Shown in pieces: positions 40,596 to 49,441 of a stretch of 64,000 nucleotides of DNA. The notes under the pieces were generated by a model that made no database searches, was not told the origin of the DNA, and saw only the letters and a list, made by a program, of their open reading frames with translations. Source of the stretch: an uncultured Eubacteriales bacterium (GTDB lineage: Bacteria; Bacillota; Clostridia; Christensenellales; Aristaeellaceae); assembly GCA_900550955.1 (NCBI GenBank), contig URUF01000003.1:28147-92146 (forward strand). Direction: 5' to 3'. Numbering within the stretch: the stretch's first letter is position 1; every line of letters begins with the position of its first letter. The translations under genes were made by a program, and so were the position numbers.

Positions 40596-41650
40596 GGCGC
40601 AATTTCCTTATCCGCGTCCAGGATGCGGAAGGCCGCGGCGCGGCTCAAACGGTTCATAATGGCAAGCCCTATGCCCTCGGGCGGCAGCACCTCGCAGGTA
40701 AGGGCCTTAACGCCTTCCCCGTCCATTTCGCGAAGCACCGCAAACAGGCGCTGGGCCACGGTTTCCGGCTGGGCCAGCCGGCCAATGGAAAGCGCGTTCG
40801 CGCCTGCCGCGCGGTAGGCGGCCAAATGCTCCTCAAAGGCCAGAATGCGCGCGCTGCGCCCGGCAGCCGCAGCCTCGCGGTACATACGCAGGGACAGCGC
40901 CTGCACATGGGCCTGCTGGCCGGTGATGAGCGTAAGCTGGCCGCCCGGCGCATAATGGCGGTAGCGCATGCCGGGGGAAAGGGCCCGCTCGCCCTCCCGA
41001 AGGGGCCGGAGCACGCTGTCGGCCACGCGCACTTCCTTTAGCACGGTCAGCAGCATTTCCGGCGTAACCCCGCCCGGACGCAGCACGGTGGGGATGTCGC
41101 TGGTCATATCCACAACGGTGCTTTCCAGGCCAACTTGGCACTCGCCCCCGTCCAGAATGACGGGCAGCTTGCCGTGCAGGTCGTGGTAAACGTGCATAGC
41201 GGTGGTGGGGCTGGGTTTGCCGGAGGTGTTGGCGCTGGGCGCGGCAACCGGCACGCCGCAGGCCTGCAAAAGCCTTTGCGCCACGGGATGGGAGGGAATG
41301 CGCACCGCCACGCTTGGCAACCCGGCGTTAACCACAGCGGGAATGCAGGGCTTTTTGGGCATAAGCAGCGTGAGGGGGCCGGGGCAGAAGCGTTCCATCA
41401 GCGCGCGGGCGGCCTCGCTGATGTGGCACAGCGGCGCGACGGACTCGGGCGAGGGCACATGCACGATGAGGGGATTGTCCGCCGGGCGGCCTTTGGCGGC
41501 GAAAATGGCGCGCACGGCCGCGTCATCCAGGGCGTTGGCGCCCAGGCCATATACCGTTTCAGTGGGCATGCCCACCAGGCCGCCCTCGCGCAGCACGCGC
41601 GCGGCGGTCTGGATGGCCTCGTCCGTGGGTTGCAGAATTTGCGTATCCAT
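40592..41650 (-). CDS. sua5: L-threonylcarbamoyladenylate synthase
   Basis: 352 residues, the long Sua5 form: an N-terminal YrdC domain (about 1-205, with 'GLVGMPTETVYGLGANALD', 'KPLLIV'-type region read as 'NPLIVHVPS', 'VAAPSANTSGKPSPT') and a C-terminal Sua5 domain ('PLREGERALSPGMRYRHYAP'). It makes TC-AMP from Thr, bicarbonate and ATP for the t6A modification of tRNA. It sits between prfA and the phosphatase gene in the operon; tcdA, acting later in the same pathway, is also in the window. Confidence 0.95.
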   Translation of the reverse strand: MDTQILQPTDEAIQTAARVLREGGLVGMPTETVYGLGANALDDAAVRAIFAAKGRPADNPLIVHVPSPESVAPLCHISEAARALMERFCPGPLTLLMPKKPCIPAVVNAGLPSVAVRIPSHPVAQRLLQACGVPVAAPSANTSGKPSPTTAMHVYHDLHGKLPVILDGGECQVGLESTVVDMTSDIPTVLRPGGVTPEMLLTVLKEVRVADSVLRPLREGERALSPGMRYRHYAPGGQLTLITGQQAHVQALSLRMYREAAAAGRSARILAFEEHLAAYRAAGANALSIGRLAQPETVAQRLFAVLREMDGEGVKALTCEVLPPEGIGLAIMNRLSRAAAFRILDADKEIAP

Positions 41651-41694
41651 AAAAACACCTTGCTTTTTGGTATGGCCGCGAAGGGGGAAGGCCC

Positions 41695-42759
41695 TTACGC
41701 CTGGTTCAGCTCCTTCAGCTTTTCGGCCTGCTCGGCCAAAAGCAGCGCGTCGATCACCTCGTCCAGGTCGCCGTCCAGGATGCCGTCAATTTTGTACAGC
41801 GTCAGGCCGATGCGGTGATCCGTTACGCGGCCCTGGGGGAAATTATAGGTGCGGATGCGCTCGCTGCGGTCGCCGGTACCAATCTGCCCGCGGCGGTTGG
41901 CGGCATAGGCGCTGTCCTTTTCCTCGCGCAGCTTGTCATACAGGCGGCTTTTGAGCACGCGCATGGCCTTGTCGCGGTTTTTAATTTGGCTTTTTTCATC
42001 CTGGCAGGTTACCACCAGGCCTGTGGGCAGGTGGGTAATGCGCACGGCGCTATCTGTGGTGTTTACGCACTGGCCGCCGTGCCCGGTGGAGCGGTATACG
42101 TCGATACGCAAGTCCTTGGGCTCGATAACCACGTCCACGTCCTCTACCTCAGGCAGCACGGCCACGGTGCAGGTGCTGGTGTGGATGCGCCCGCCGGATT
42201 CGGTGGTGGGTACGCGCTGCACGCGATGCACGCCGCTTTCATACTTCAAACGGCTGAAAGCGCCTGCGCCAACGATGGTAAACACGGCCTCCTTTACGCC
42301 GCCAAGCTCCGTCATCGCATAGTTGACGGGCTCCACGCGGAAGCGGTGCCTTTCGGCATAGCGGGTGTACATGCGCAGCAGCAGCGCGCCAAACAGGGCC
42401 GCCTCATCGCCGCCCGCGCCCTGGCGAATTTCCACCACCACGTTGCGGTCCGCGTCCGGGTCTTTGGGCAAAAGCAGCAGCTTCAATGCATGCTCCTGCC
42501 GGGCCTTTTGCTCCTCCAGCTCGTCAAGCTCCATCTGGGCAAGCTCGGCCATATCAGGCTGGGATAACAGCTCCCTTGTCCCTTCCATATCCGAAAGGGT
42601 TTTTTGGTAGGCGAGATAGGCGTTTACCGCTGGCTCCAGCGAGGCGTGCTCCTTCAAAAGCTTCTGCCATAGCGCCTGATCCGCAATGATCTCGGGCTGG
42701 CTGACCGCTTCGGAAAGCTCCTGATAGCGGCCTATCATCCAATCAAATTTTTCAAACAT
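41695..42759 (-). CDS. prfA: Peptide chain release factor 1
   Basis: 354 residues. Recognises UAA and UAG and triggers peptide release. The recognition tripeptide is Pro-Thr-Thr in 'RVQRVPTTESGGRIHTS' (the PxT motif of RF1), and the catalytic loop is 'STGHGGQCVNTTDSAVRI' with GGQ, whose Gln is methylated by PrmC. The gene for PrmC lies directly upstream, the usual pairing. Confidence 0.97.
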   Translation of the reverse strand: MFEKFDWMIGRYQELSEAVSQPEIIADQALWQKLLKEHASLEPAVNAYLAYQKTLSDMEGTRELLSQPDMAELAQMELDELEEQKARQEHALKLLLLPKDPDADRNVVVEIRQGAGGDEAALFGALLLRMYTRYAERHRFRVEPVNYAMTELGGVKEAVFTIVGAGAFSRLKYESGVHRVQRVPTTESGGRIHTSTCTVAVLPEVEDVDVVIEPKDLRIDVYRSTGHGGQCVNTTDSAVRITHLPTGLVVTCQDEKSQIKNRDKAMRVLKSRLYDKLREEKDSAYAANRRGQIGTGDRSERIRTYNFPQGRVTDHRIGLTLYKIDGILDGDLDEVIDALLLAEQAEKLKELNQA

Positions 42760-42808
42760 GGGGAATCTCCCCCTCCTTGCTTTTCAGTATGGAAAGAGCT
42801 GAAAAGCG

Positions 42809-43669
42809 CTATGTAAAATCCTCCGCGCGGCCGCTGACCACGCGGGGCATGCCGTACAAATCGTTATGGATACAAACGTCCCGCAATCCGCTTTGCCGCA
42901 ACAGCGCCGCGATTGCATCGGCCTGCCCGTCGCCAGCCTCTACGGCCAGCAGGCCGCCCTTTTGGAGATGCGCGGGCGCTCCGGCGGCGATGCGGCGGTA
43001 GAAATGAAGCCCGTCGGGCCCGCCGTCCAGGGCCATGCGGGGCTCGCGCAGCACCTCAGCTTGCAGCGTATCGCAGTCCGCTGTGGCAACATAGGGGGGA
43101 TTGGACAGGATGAGCTGGAAACGCCTGCCCGAAACGGCCGCGAACAGATCGCCCTGGAAGAAGCAAATCTCCGTACCGATTTGGCGCGCGTTTTCACCGG
43201 CCAGCTGCAAGGCCTCCGCGCTCATGTCGGCGGCGCATACGAGCGTATGGGGGCACTCGTGCTTAAGCGCAATGGCAATGGCTCCGCTCCCGGTACACAA
43301 ATCCAGTGCGCTGGAAGGGCAATCCTGCCGCGCGTCTTGCGAGCGTAAAAAGCGGATTCCCAACTCGCACAGGGTTTCCGTTTCCTGCCGGGGAATGAGC
43401 GCCCTGCCGTCCACCTTCAGCTCCAGGCCGTAAAAATACTGCGTTCCCAGCAGGTATTGCAGCGGCTCCCTTTGGACGCGCGAAAGCAGGAGCGACGAAA
43501 AACGCTGCTCCTGCTGTGTGGTAAGCGTTGCGGAAGGGTTCATAAGCATGATAAGACGCTCAAGGTCCGTGACATGCGAAAGCAGCAGCTCCGCATCCAA
43601 GCGGGGGTCGGGAACTCCCGCGGTTTCCAACGCCTGGGCGGCGCTTTTCAGGGCTTGCTGAATGGTCAT
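42809..43669 (-). CDS. prmC: Release factor N5-glutamine methyltransferase
   Basis: 286 residues. Helical N-terminal domain (1-80) and a SAM methyltransferase domain with 'ALDLCTGSGAIAIAL' (SAM loop) and 'LILSNPPYVA' (NPPY catalytic motif). It methylates the GGQ glutamine of RF1 and RF2. I use the ATG at 43669, 10 nt after the DUF1385 stop; upstream codons overlap that gene and lack a ribosome site. prfA follows 49 nt later. Confidence 0.95.
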   Translation of the reverse strand: MTIQQALKSAAQALETAGVPDPRLDAELLLSHVTDLERLIMLMNPSATLTTQQEQRFSSLLLSRVQREPLQYLLGTQYFYGLELKVDGRALIPRQETETLCELGIRFLRSQDARQDCPSSALDLCTGSGAIAIALKHECPHTLVCAADMSAEALQLAGENARQIGTEICFFQGDLFAAVSGRRFQLILSNPPYVATADCDTLQAEVLREPRMALDGGPDGLHFYRRIAAGAPAHLQKGGLLAVEAGDGQADAIAALLRQSGLRDVCIHNDLYGMPRVVSGRAEDFT

Positions 43670-43679
43670 GGCGCGCAAT

Positions 43680-44765
43680 TCAGCCTGCTTGGCCGGCCGG
43701 TTCGGGCTGCGCGTCCTCTGGCGCAACAGGCTGCTCCTGCGCAGGCGGCGTAAAGCTAGGGTCGGCAATGCGATAGTCCTTGAGGATGGTATAGCCCTCC
43801 GGCGTGGTTTCACACCCCTTGGGCAGGCCGTGAAGCGCCACGTTCATGGAAACGATGGCGACCTCCAGCATTTCGTTCGTAGGGGGCTTGGTGGTCAAGC
43901 GCTGCATTTGCATGCCTGGCCAGCGCAACGCGCGCACAAGCTTGCCATCGCTGTGGGCCAGGCCCTTGAGCACCTCATAGCTGACGCCCGCCACAATGGG
44001 CAAAAGCAGCAGGCGGCTGCCCAAGCGAAGGAAGAAATTGGAACCCTGATACCCCACCAGCGTAAACAGGATGATGGAGATGACAAACACAATCAGCAAA
44101 AAGCTGGTGCCGCAGCGCGGATGCAGCGTGGTAAACTGCTGCGCGTTTTCAGGCGTGAGGGGCAGGTCGTGCTCGTGGCAGTAAACGGTTTTGTGCTCGG
44201 CACCGTGGTATTCAAACGTGCGGCGCACATCCGGCACCTTGGCGCAGAAAAGAATATAAGCGATCAAAATCAAAATGCGCAGCAGGCCGCTTAGCAGGTT
44301 GACCAGCCAGTTTAGGGACGCATCCGGCATCCAGCTTTTCAGCAGGCGGGCAAACAGTTCGGGAATCACAAAAAACAAGCCCAGGGAGAGGATGACGGCC
44401 AGCACCATCGCCACGCCCATAACAATTTTATCAATGCCCTTGCCCAGCTTTTTGGACAGCCATTTTTCAAATTTGGTAGGCTCCTCGTCCAGCATGCCCA
44501 GCATTTGCGTGCTTTCCTCCAAAACGCCCATGCCCATGGAGAACATCTGCACAAAGTTGACCACGCCGCGCACCACCGGCCAGCCCATCCACGGATGCTT
44601 CTTGGAAAGCGGCACATAGGGAGTGCGCTTGGTAACAATATCGCCGTTGGGACGGCGCACCGAAATGGCGATGGCGTCGGGCGCTTTCATCATTACGCCC
44701 TCCATAACGGCCTGCCCGCCGATATCCACCCGCTTGCAGGCGGGGTGAGAGTTGCTTTGGCTCAT
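43680..44765 (-). CDS. DUF1385 membrane protein (YqhQ family)
   Basis: 361 residues. 'DIGGQAVMEGVMMKAPDAIA' at the start is the family signature, also 'HGAEHKTVYCHE' and 'LHPRCGTSFLL' in the middle. Four to five membrane helices (about 115-145, 165-190, 225-265). The function is not established; YqhQ-type genes often precede prmC and prfA, as here. The C-terminal 30 residues are Pro/Glu/Gln rich. First gene of the long leftward operon. Confidence 0.92.
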   Translation of the reverse strand: MSQSNSHPACKRVDIGGQAVMEGVMMKAPDAIAISVRRPNGDIVTKRTPYVPLSKKHPWMGWPVVRGVVNFVQMFSMGMGVLEESTQMLGMLDEEPTKFEKWLSKKLGKGIDKIVMGVAMVLAVILSLGLFFVIPELFARLLKSWMPDASLNWLVNLLSGLLRILILIAYILFCAKVPDVRRTFEYHGAEHKTVYCHEHDLPLTPENAQQFTTLHPRCGTSFLLIVFVISIILFTLVGYQGSNFFLRLGSRLLLLPIVAGVSYEVLKGLAHSDGKLVRALRWPGMQMQRLTTKPPTNEMLEVAIVSMNVALHGLPKGCETTPEGYTILKDYRIADPSFTPPAQEQPVAPEDAQPEPAGQAG

Positions 44766-44883
44766 ATGAATCGTGTCCTTTCCGCGCGCCGCGCAAAAAG
44801 CCTACAAACGCGCAATTTCTTTCATTCGACGCCGCAGGCCGCGTTTCCTGCCGGGAAACGGGGCACAGCCGCCTGTATATATC

Positions 44884-44911
44884 AAAAAGAGCGCCAAAAG
44901 GCGCTCTTTTG
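44884..44911 (-). terminator. Terminator of rpmE
   Basis: AAAAAGAGCGCC pairs with GGCGCTCTTTTG across AAAA; T run on the minus strand, 7 nt after the rpmE stop. Confidence 0.9.
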
Positions 44912-44917
44912 AATGGC

Positions 44918-45118
44918 TTATTCCATGTTGAAACGCTTCTTAAAGCGATCAACGCGTCCGCCGGTATCAACCAGCTTTTGCTTGCCGGTAAAGAAAGGGT
45001 GGCACTTGGAGCAAATTTCAACCTTCAGCTCGGGCTTAACCGACCCCGTCTCAAACGTCTCACCGCATACGCAACGGACGATGGACTTGCCATATTTGGG
45101 ATGGATCTTTTCTTTCAC
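44918..45118 (-). CDS. rpmE: 50S ribosomal protein L31 (zinc-binding form)
   Basis: 66 residues. Starts 'MKEKIHPKYGKSIVRCVCGE' and has the zinc ligands Cys-x-Cys at 16 and 18 and 'CSKC' at about 36-39, the C+ form of L31. Part of the bridge between ribosomal subunits. AAAAGAGGTG precedes the ATG. Single gene with promoter and terminator. Confidence 0.97.
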   Translation of the reverse strand: MKEKIHPKYGKSIVRCVCGETFETGSVKPELKVEICSKCHPFFTGKQKLVDTGGRVDRFKKRFNME

Positions 45119-45170
45119 GCATTCTCACCTCTTTTGCGCATGCTGTGGGTTGTCCTAAACCGCACGATGC

Positions 45171-45199
45171 ATTATAGCATAGTCCTATACCTTTTGCAA
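45171..45199 (-). promoter_or_regulatory. Promoter of rpmE
   Basis: On the minus strand TTGCAA, 17 nt, TATAAT, about 53 nt before the start codon. Confidence 0.85.
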
Positions 45200-45229
45200 G
45201 GTTTTTTTATGCGGGCTGGCCTTTAGGCC

Positions 45230-45673
45230 CTATGCCTTATATACGCACGCAAATTCCTCGCACACAACGCCCGTCCGCTCGTCAAAGGCCATGCCGGCGG
45301 CGGAAAGGCATTCGCTAAAGAAGGCCTTGTGTGCGGCCCGCCAGTATGCCAGCGAACGGTCGCCTTCGCCCTCTTTATACGCATGCGCCTGAGAAACCTG
45401 GCAAAAGGGCGTTACATAGACCCTTGTGGTTTTAATGATGCATACGGCCTCTCCCCTTGCGTTGAGCACGACGCTGTAAGCGCCGGTTGCGGGAAGGGGT
45501 TGGTTTTCCAGCCCATACAGCGCATGGGCGGAGGCGGTCGCAGTTTTTTGCCCGGTTATCACCAGCGCCGCCAGCGCGTCCGCGTCTGCGCCAAACGCCC
45601 ATGCCTCGTAGCCGCTGCCGCGGGCGGCGGGGCATGCAGCCTGAAAGCGTTCCCATAACTGCTGTGCCGTCAT
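45230..45673 (-). CDS. ASCH-domain protein
   Basis: 147 residues. The ASCH/PUA-like fold is shown by 'ALVITGQKTATASAHALYG', 'YSVVLNARGEAVCIIKTTRV', 'EGEGDRSLAYWRAAHKAFF' and the ending 'VVCEEFACVY'. These small proteins are thought to bind RNA or modified nucleosides; some are amidohydrolases of N4-acetylcytidine. Cytoplasmic, single gene. Confidence 0.9.
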   Translation of the reverse strand: MTAQQLWERFQAACPAARGSGYEAWAFGADADALAALVITGQKTATASAHALYGLENQPLPATGAYSVVLNARGEAVCIIKTTRVYVTPFCQVSQAHAYKEGEGDRSLAYWRAAHKAFFSECLSAAGMAFDERTGVVCEEFACVYKA

Positions 45674-45751
45674 GGCGCGTCCCCTCCCAAAGAAGTTCCC
45701 GGGAAATGGCGCGCGGCGTTGCTTTCAACGCTGCGCGCCATTGCACAGGGG

Positions 45752-46753
45752 TTATTTGCTTTCGCTTTCTTTCGTCAACGCGTCGATCGCGTCCAGCTCG
45801 TCCGCCGTAAAAGCGGGGGCGTGGATGATGGCGCAGTTTTCCACAATCTGCTCCGGCCTACTGGCGCCGATGAGCACGCTGGTCACGCGGGGGTCGCGCG
45901 CTACCCAGCTTAGCGCCATTTCCGCCATGCTCTGCCCGCGCTGCCGCGCGATGGCGCTAAGCGCGCGCACCTTGGCAAGCAGCTCCCCGGTCAAATGCTC
46001 AGGCTTTAGGTAGCGGGGGTCGCGCCCGGCGCGGCTGTCGGCGGGAATGCCGTTTAAATAGCGCTGCGTAAGCACGCCGCCCCGCAGCGGGGAAAAGGCG
46101 ATCATGCCCATACCAAGCTGCTCAAGCGCATCCAACAGGCCGTCCTCGGCGCCGCGCGCCAGCAGGCTGTAACGGTTTTGGTGAATCAGGGGATGCACGC
46201 CCAGTTCCTCCAAAATGGGCGCGGCCTTGAGCGTTTGCCCGGCGGTATAATTGGAAAGGCCCACGTACAGCGCTTTGCCGCTTTTCACGATATCGGCGAG
46301 CGCGGTCATGGTTTCTTCCAGCGGCGTTTCCGGGTCGGGGCGGTGATGGTAAAAGATGTCCACATATTCCAGCCCCATGCGCTTTAGGCTTTGATCTAGC
46401 CCGGCAATCAAATGCTTGCGGCTGCCCCAGTTGCCGTAGGGGCCGGGCCACATATCATACCCTGCCTTGGTGGAGATAACCAGCTCGTCGCGGTGAGGCC
46501 GCCAATCGCGGCGCATGTGCTCGCCAAAGCTCCGCTCGGCCTCGCCGTAGGGCGGGCCGTAGTTATCGGCCAAGTCAAAGTGGGTAATGCCATGGTCAAA
46601 GGCGGTGCGCAGCAACGCCTGCTGCACGCCAGAGGGCGTAATGTCGCCAAAATTATGCCATAGGCCCAGCGACAGCAAGGGCAGCCGCAGGCCGCTGCGT
46701 CCGCAGCGGCGGTAGGGCATGTCGTCGTAGCGCGCGCCGTTAGGGGTATACAT
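45752..46753 (-). CDS. Aldo/keto reductase (YghZ-type)
   Basis: 333 residues. NADPH-dependent reductase barrel: 'LGLWHNFGDITP', 'FDLADNYGPPYGEAERSFGE' (catalytic Asp and Tyr), 'ISTKAGYDMWPGPYGNWGSR' (catalytic Lys), 'HHRPDPETPLEET' and the C-terminal coenzyme segment 'VLIGASRPEQI'. The WPGPYG segment is typical of YghZ, which reduces L-glyceraldehyde 3-phosphate. ATG at 46753 after AAGGAGG. It follows the DUF308 gene by 11 nt. Confidence 0.94.
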   Translation of the reverse strand: MYTPNGARYDDMPYRRCGRSGLRLPLLSLGLWHNFGDITPSGVQQALLRTAFDHGITHFDLADNYGPPYGEAERSFGEHMRRDWRPHRDELVISTKAGYDMWPGPYGNWGSRKHLIAGLDQSLKRMGLEYVDIFYHHRPDPETPLEETMTALADIVKSGKALYVGLSNYTAGQTLKAAPILEELGVHPLIHQNRYSLLARGAEDGLLDALEQLGMGMIAFSPLRGGVLTQRYLNGIPADSRAGRDPRYLKPEHLTGELLAKVRALSAIARQRGQSMAEMALSWVARDPRVTSVLIGASRPEQIVENCAIIHAPAFTADELDAIDALTKESESK

Positions 46754-46764
46754 GGCAGGCCTCC

Positions 46765-47349
46765 TTACAGCTCGATGGTGGCTTTTTCGATGGCCTTGCG
46801 GAACTCCTTGATTTTGCGGTTGATGGTAAGGAAGGACACCAGGTCCACAACGCCCTCCACCAGCAGGGATACGCCCACAAACTGCGTAAGCACGGAGGCA
46901 ATGAAGGCGGGGCTGGTAATGGCCAAAGCGCCCAACACAAAGGAGAGCAGCGCGCCCACGAGGGCGACCCACCAATGGCTATCGCCAATGCGCTTAAGGT
47001 CAACGCTCATTTGCACCTTGCCAAAGCCGCCCACCAGCAGCGCCACGCCCCACAGGAACGGCAGCAGCGAGGCCAGGAACATGGGGTTGAAAAACAGCAG
47101 CAGGCCGAGGCACAGCGTTACCAGCCCCAGGGCCAGCTGCACGCCCATAACGCCATCCAACACGCTGCCGCGCATGTAAGAAACAACGCAGCGCACGCCT
47201 ATGATGCACAGAATGGCCGCCAGGGCAAAGTTGGCGATGCTAAGCGCCAAATTGGGCAACAGCAACAGCAACAGGCCGCACACAAAGTAGAACAGGATCG
47301 CGGTCAGGTAGGAGGAATTGCGGTTGAAATCCCGGGTAAAAAGCTTCAT
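46765..47349 (-). CDS. DUF308 (HdeD-like) membrane protein
   Basis: 194 residues with six membrane helices in three pairs, the internal repeat typical of DUF308/HdeD proteins. HdeD helps acid resistance in E. coli; the role here is unknown. ATG at 47349 with AAGGAAG upstream. Between the sugar aminotransferase (30 nt upstream) and the aldo/keto reductase. Confidence 0.85.
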   Translation of the reverse strand: MKLFTRDFNRNSSYLTAILFYFVCGLLLLLLPNLALSIANFALAAILCIIGVRCVVSYMRGSVLDGVMGVQLALGLVTLCLGLLLFFNPMFLASLLPFLWGVALLVGGFGKVQMSVDLKRIGDSHWWVALVGALLSFVLGALAITSPAFIASVLTQFVGVSLLVEGVVDLVSFLTINRKIKEFRKAIEKATIEL

Positions 47350-47379
47350 ACAAAAATCTTCCTTTCTAAACATTAGGCT

Positions 47380-48510
47380 TTAGCGGGTAAAGAAGGCGCG
47401 GACGGTTTCAATCACACGGGCGCAGTCCGCCTCGGTGAGCTCATAGTACATGGGCAGGCGCAGCAGGCGCTCGCTAAGACGGGTGGTGTAGCGATCCTCG
47501 CCGGCAAAGCGGCCAAACCTGAGGCCGGCGGCTGACGAGTGCAAAGGCACATAGTGGAATACGGCGCTGATGCCCCGTTCCTTAAGGTAAGCGATCAGCG
47601 CGGTACGCTCCTCAAGGCTGCGCAGAAGGATGTAGTACATATGCGCGTTGTGCGTGCAATGCGCAGGCACCTTCATACGGGCCAGCAGGCCGTTGGCCTC
47701 CAAATCCGCAAGGCCCGCGGCATATTGATTCCAGCGCGCCATGCGGGCGGCGGTGATTTGCTCGCGCGCTTCCAGCTGGGCCAGCAGATAGGCGGCGTTC
47801 AGCTCGCTGGGCAGGAAGGAGGAGCCGATATCCACCCAGGTATACTTGTCCACCTGCCCGCGGTAGAAGCGGCTGCGGTCGGTGCCCTTTTCACGGATGA
47901 TCTCCGCGCGGTCTATCATGGCGGGATCGTTTAAGATTACCGCGCCGCCCTCGCCCATGGAGTAGTTTTTGGTTTCGTGGAAGCTAAAGCAGCCCACGCT
48001 GCTCATAGCGCCGGCCTGGCGGCCCTTGTACAGGGAGCCTACAGCCTGGGCGGCGTCCTCCACAATGGCAAGGTTATGCTCCTTGGCGATAAGGCTTAGC
48101 GCGTCCATATCGCAGCACACGCCGGCATAGTGAACCGGCACAATGGCGCGCGTTTGGGGCGTGATGCCCGCGCGCACGCATGCGGGATCCATGTTCATGG
48201 TATCGGGGTCCACGTCCACAAACACAATTTTTGCGCCGCGCAGCACAAAGGCGTTGGCCGTGCTCACAAAGGTGAAGGAGGGCATGATCACCTCGTCGCC
48301 CGGTTGGATATCCAGCAAAATAGCGGCCATTTCCAGCGCGGTGGTGCCGGAGGTGGTAAGCAGCGCCTTGGGCGCGCCGGTAAGGGCCTCCAGAGATTCG
48401 TTGCAGCGGCGGGTAAAAGCGCCGTCGCCGCAGATTTTGCGGCTTTCAATGGCCTGTGCCACATAGGTGGAGCATTGCGGAACATAGGGGGGAATATTAA
48501 AAGGAATCAA
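47380..48510 (-). CDS. rffA: dTDP-4-amino-4,6-dideoxygalactose transaminase (RffA/WecE type)
   Basis: 376 residues. PLP-dependent sugar aminotransferase of the DegT/DnrJ/EryC1 family: 'ALLTTSGTTALEMAAILLDI', 'VIMPSFTFVSTANAFVLRGA', 'EDAAQAVGSLYKGRQAGAMS' and the PLP-lysine in 'SFHETKNYSMGEGGAV'. It transfers an amino group onto a dTDP-4-keto-6-deoxyhexose for surface polysaccharide. The start is a TTG at 48510 with GGGAGGC 7 nt upstream, giving the normal family length. It has its own promoter inside a leftward row of genes. Confidence 0.93.
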   Translation of the reverse strand: MIPFNIPPYVPQCSTYVAQAIESRKICGDGAFTRRCNESLEALTGAPKALLTTSGTTALEMAAILLDIQPGDEVIMPSFTFVSTANAFVLRGAKIVFVDVDPDTMNMDPACVRAGITPQTRAIVPVHYAGVCCDMDALSLIAKEHNLAIVEDAAQAVGSLYKGRQAGAMSSVGCFSFHETKNYSMGEGGAVILNDPAMIDRAEIIREKGTDRSRFYRGQVDKYTWVDIGSSFLPSELNAAYLLAQLEAREQITAARMARWNQYAAGLADLEANGLLARMKVPAHCTHNAHMYYILLRSLEERTALIAYLKERGISAVFHYVPLHSSAAGLRFGRFAGEDRYTTRLSERLLRLPMYYELTEADCARVIETVRAFFTR

Positions 48511-48546
48511 TGCGTTCGCCTCCCAAAAACTGAAATGCCAGCTCTC

Positions 48547-48575
48547 ATTATACCATATGGACGGGCTTCTGTCAT
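48547..48575 (-). promoter_or_regulatory. Promoter of the sugar aminotransferase gene
   Basis: On the minus strand ATGACA, 17 nt, TATAAT; the minus-35 overlaps the stop of the upstream ATP-grasp gene. Confidence 0.75.
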
Positions 48576-49441
48576 TCCACTTTTGAGGGAAGCGCGTTAA
48601 GGCCTTGCAAATACAGCGAAACAATATCGATATCGCTGGTTTGATACAGCATGCGGCTACCTACCACGTCCTCTACCTCGCCTATAACGGGACGGCCCTG
48701 GTCGTACAGCAGGTCCACCCCGGCCATATGAAGCGGCGCGCCCGCCCGGTTGAAACGGAGGATAACGGCCTCGGCCAGCGCGCGCTCCTGTGGGGTAAGC
48801 GGATGCAGCGCAGCCTGTCCGCCCCGTTTGAAATTGCTTACCACGCCCTCCCTGGCGGTGCGCATCACCCCGGCCAGGATGCGCCCGTGAAGCACGTATA
48901 CGCGCAGGTCGCGCCCGGGCTGGCTTACAACGGCCTGCTGCAAAACCGGCTCCGGTTGAATGGCCGCTACGGCCGCCTGCCATGCCTGCGCGTTTTGAAC
49001 CAGCGTTACGCGGTCGCCGCCATGGCTTACTGCGGGCTTCACAATAACCGGCCAGCGCGTGCCGGGCGGCGGCTGCGTTTGCCCGGGCGACAGAAAGACG
49101 GTTTGCGGCATGGGCAGGCCGGATAAAAACTGATGGGTGACGCGCTTATCGTTGCAGATGGCGCATACGCGGCTGTTGTTGAAAACAGGCACGCCCATTT
49201 GCTCGAAATGGAAGCTGACCAGGCTGCTGCGCTGGCGCGACAGCACGGCCCGGGGACGGGCGGGCACGCCTTTGCGCAGGCAGATGGGCGCGCCGTCCCC
49301 CGATAGGCCCAAGGCTAGCTCATCCAGACATACGGGTGCAATGGCAAGCCCCAGTGCCTGGCCATGCCGTTGCATAAGCGCCGCAAAATCGCGGTTTATT
49401 TCAAAATCAGGCCGGTCGTAGAGCAGCCATAGCCCGTCCAT
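48572..49441 (-). CDS. RimK-like ATP-grasp ligase (second of a pair)
   Basis: 289 residues. N-terminal pre-ATP-grasp domain, then the ATP-grasp fold with 'WPVIVKPAVSHGGDRV' (ATP lysine and glycine-rich loop) and 'VDLLYDQGRPVIGEVEDVVG' (metal site, with Glu where most family members have the Asn of EVN). RimK-type enzymes join an amino acid or amine to a carboxylate through an acyl phosphate. ATG at 49441 directly follows the stop of the first ATP-grasp gene. Substrate unknown. Confidence 0.88.
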   Translation of the reverse strand: MDGLWLLYDRPDFEINRDFAALMQRHGQALGLAIAPVCLDELALGLSGDGAPICLRKGVPARPRAVLSRQRSSLVSFHFEQMGVPVFNNSRVCAICNDKRVTHQFLSGLPMPQTVFLSPGQTQPPPGTRWPVIVKPAVSHGGDRVTLVQNAQAWQAAVAAIQPEPVLQQAVVSQPGRDLRVYVLHGRILAGVMRTAREGVVSNFKRGGQAALHPLTPQERALAEAVILRFNRAGAPLHMAGVDLLYDQGRPVIGEVEDVVGSRMLYQTSDIDIVSLYLQGLNALPSKVE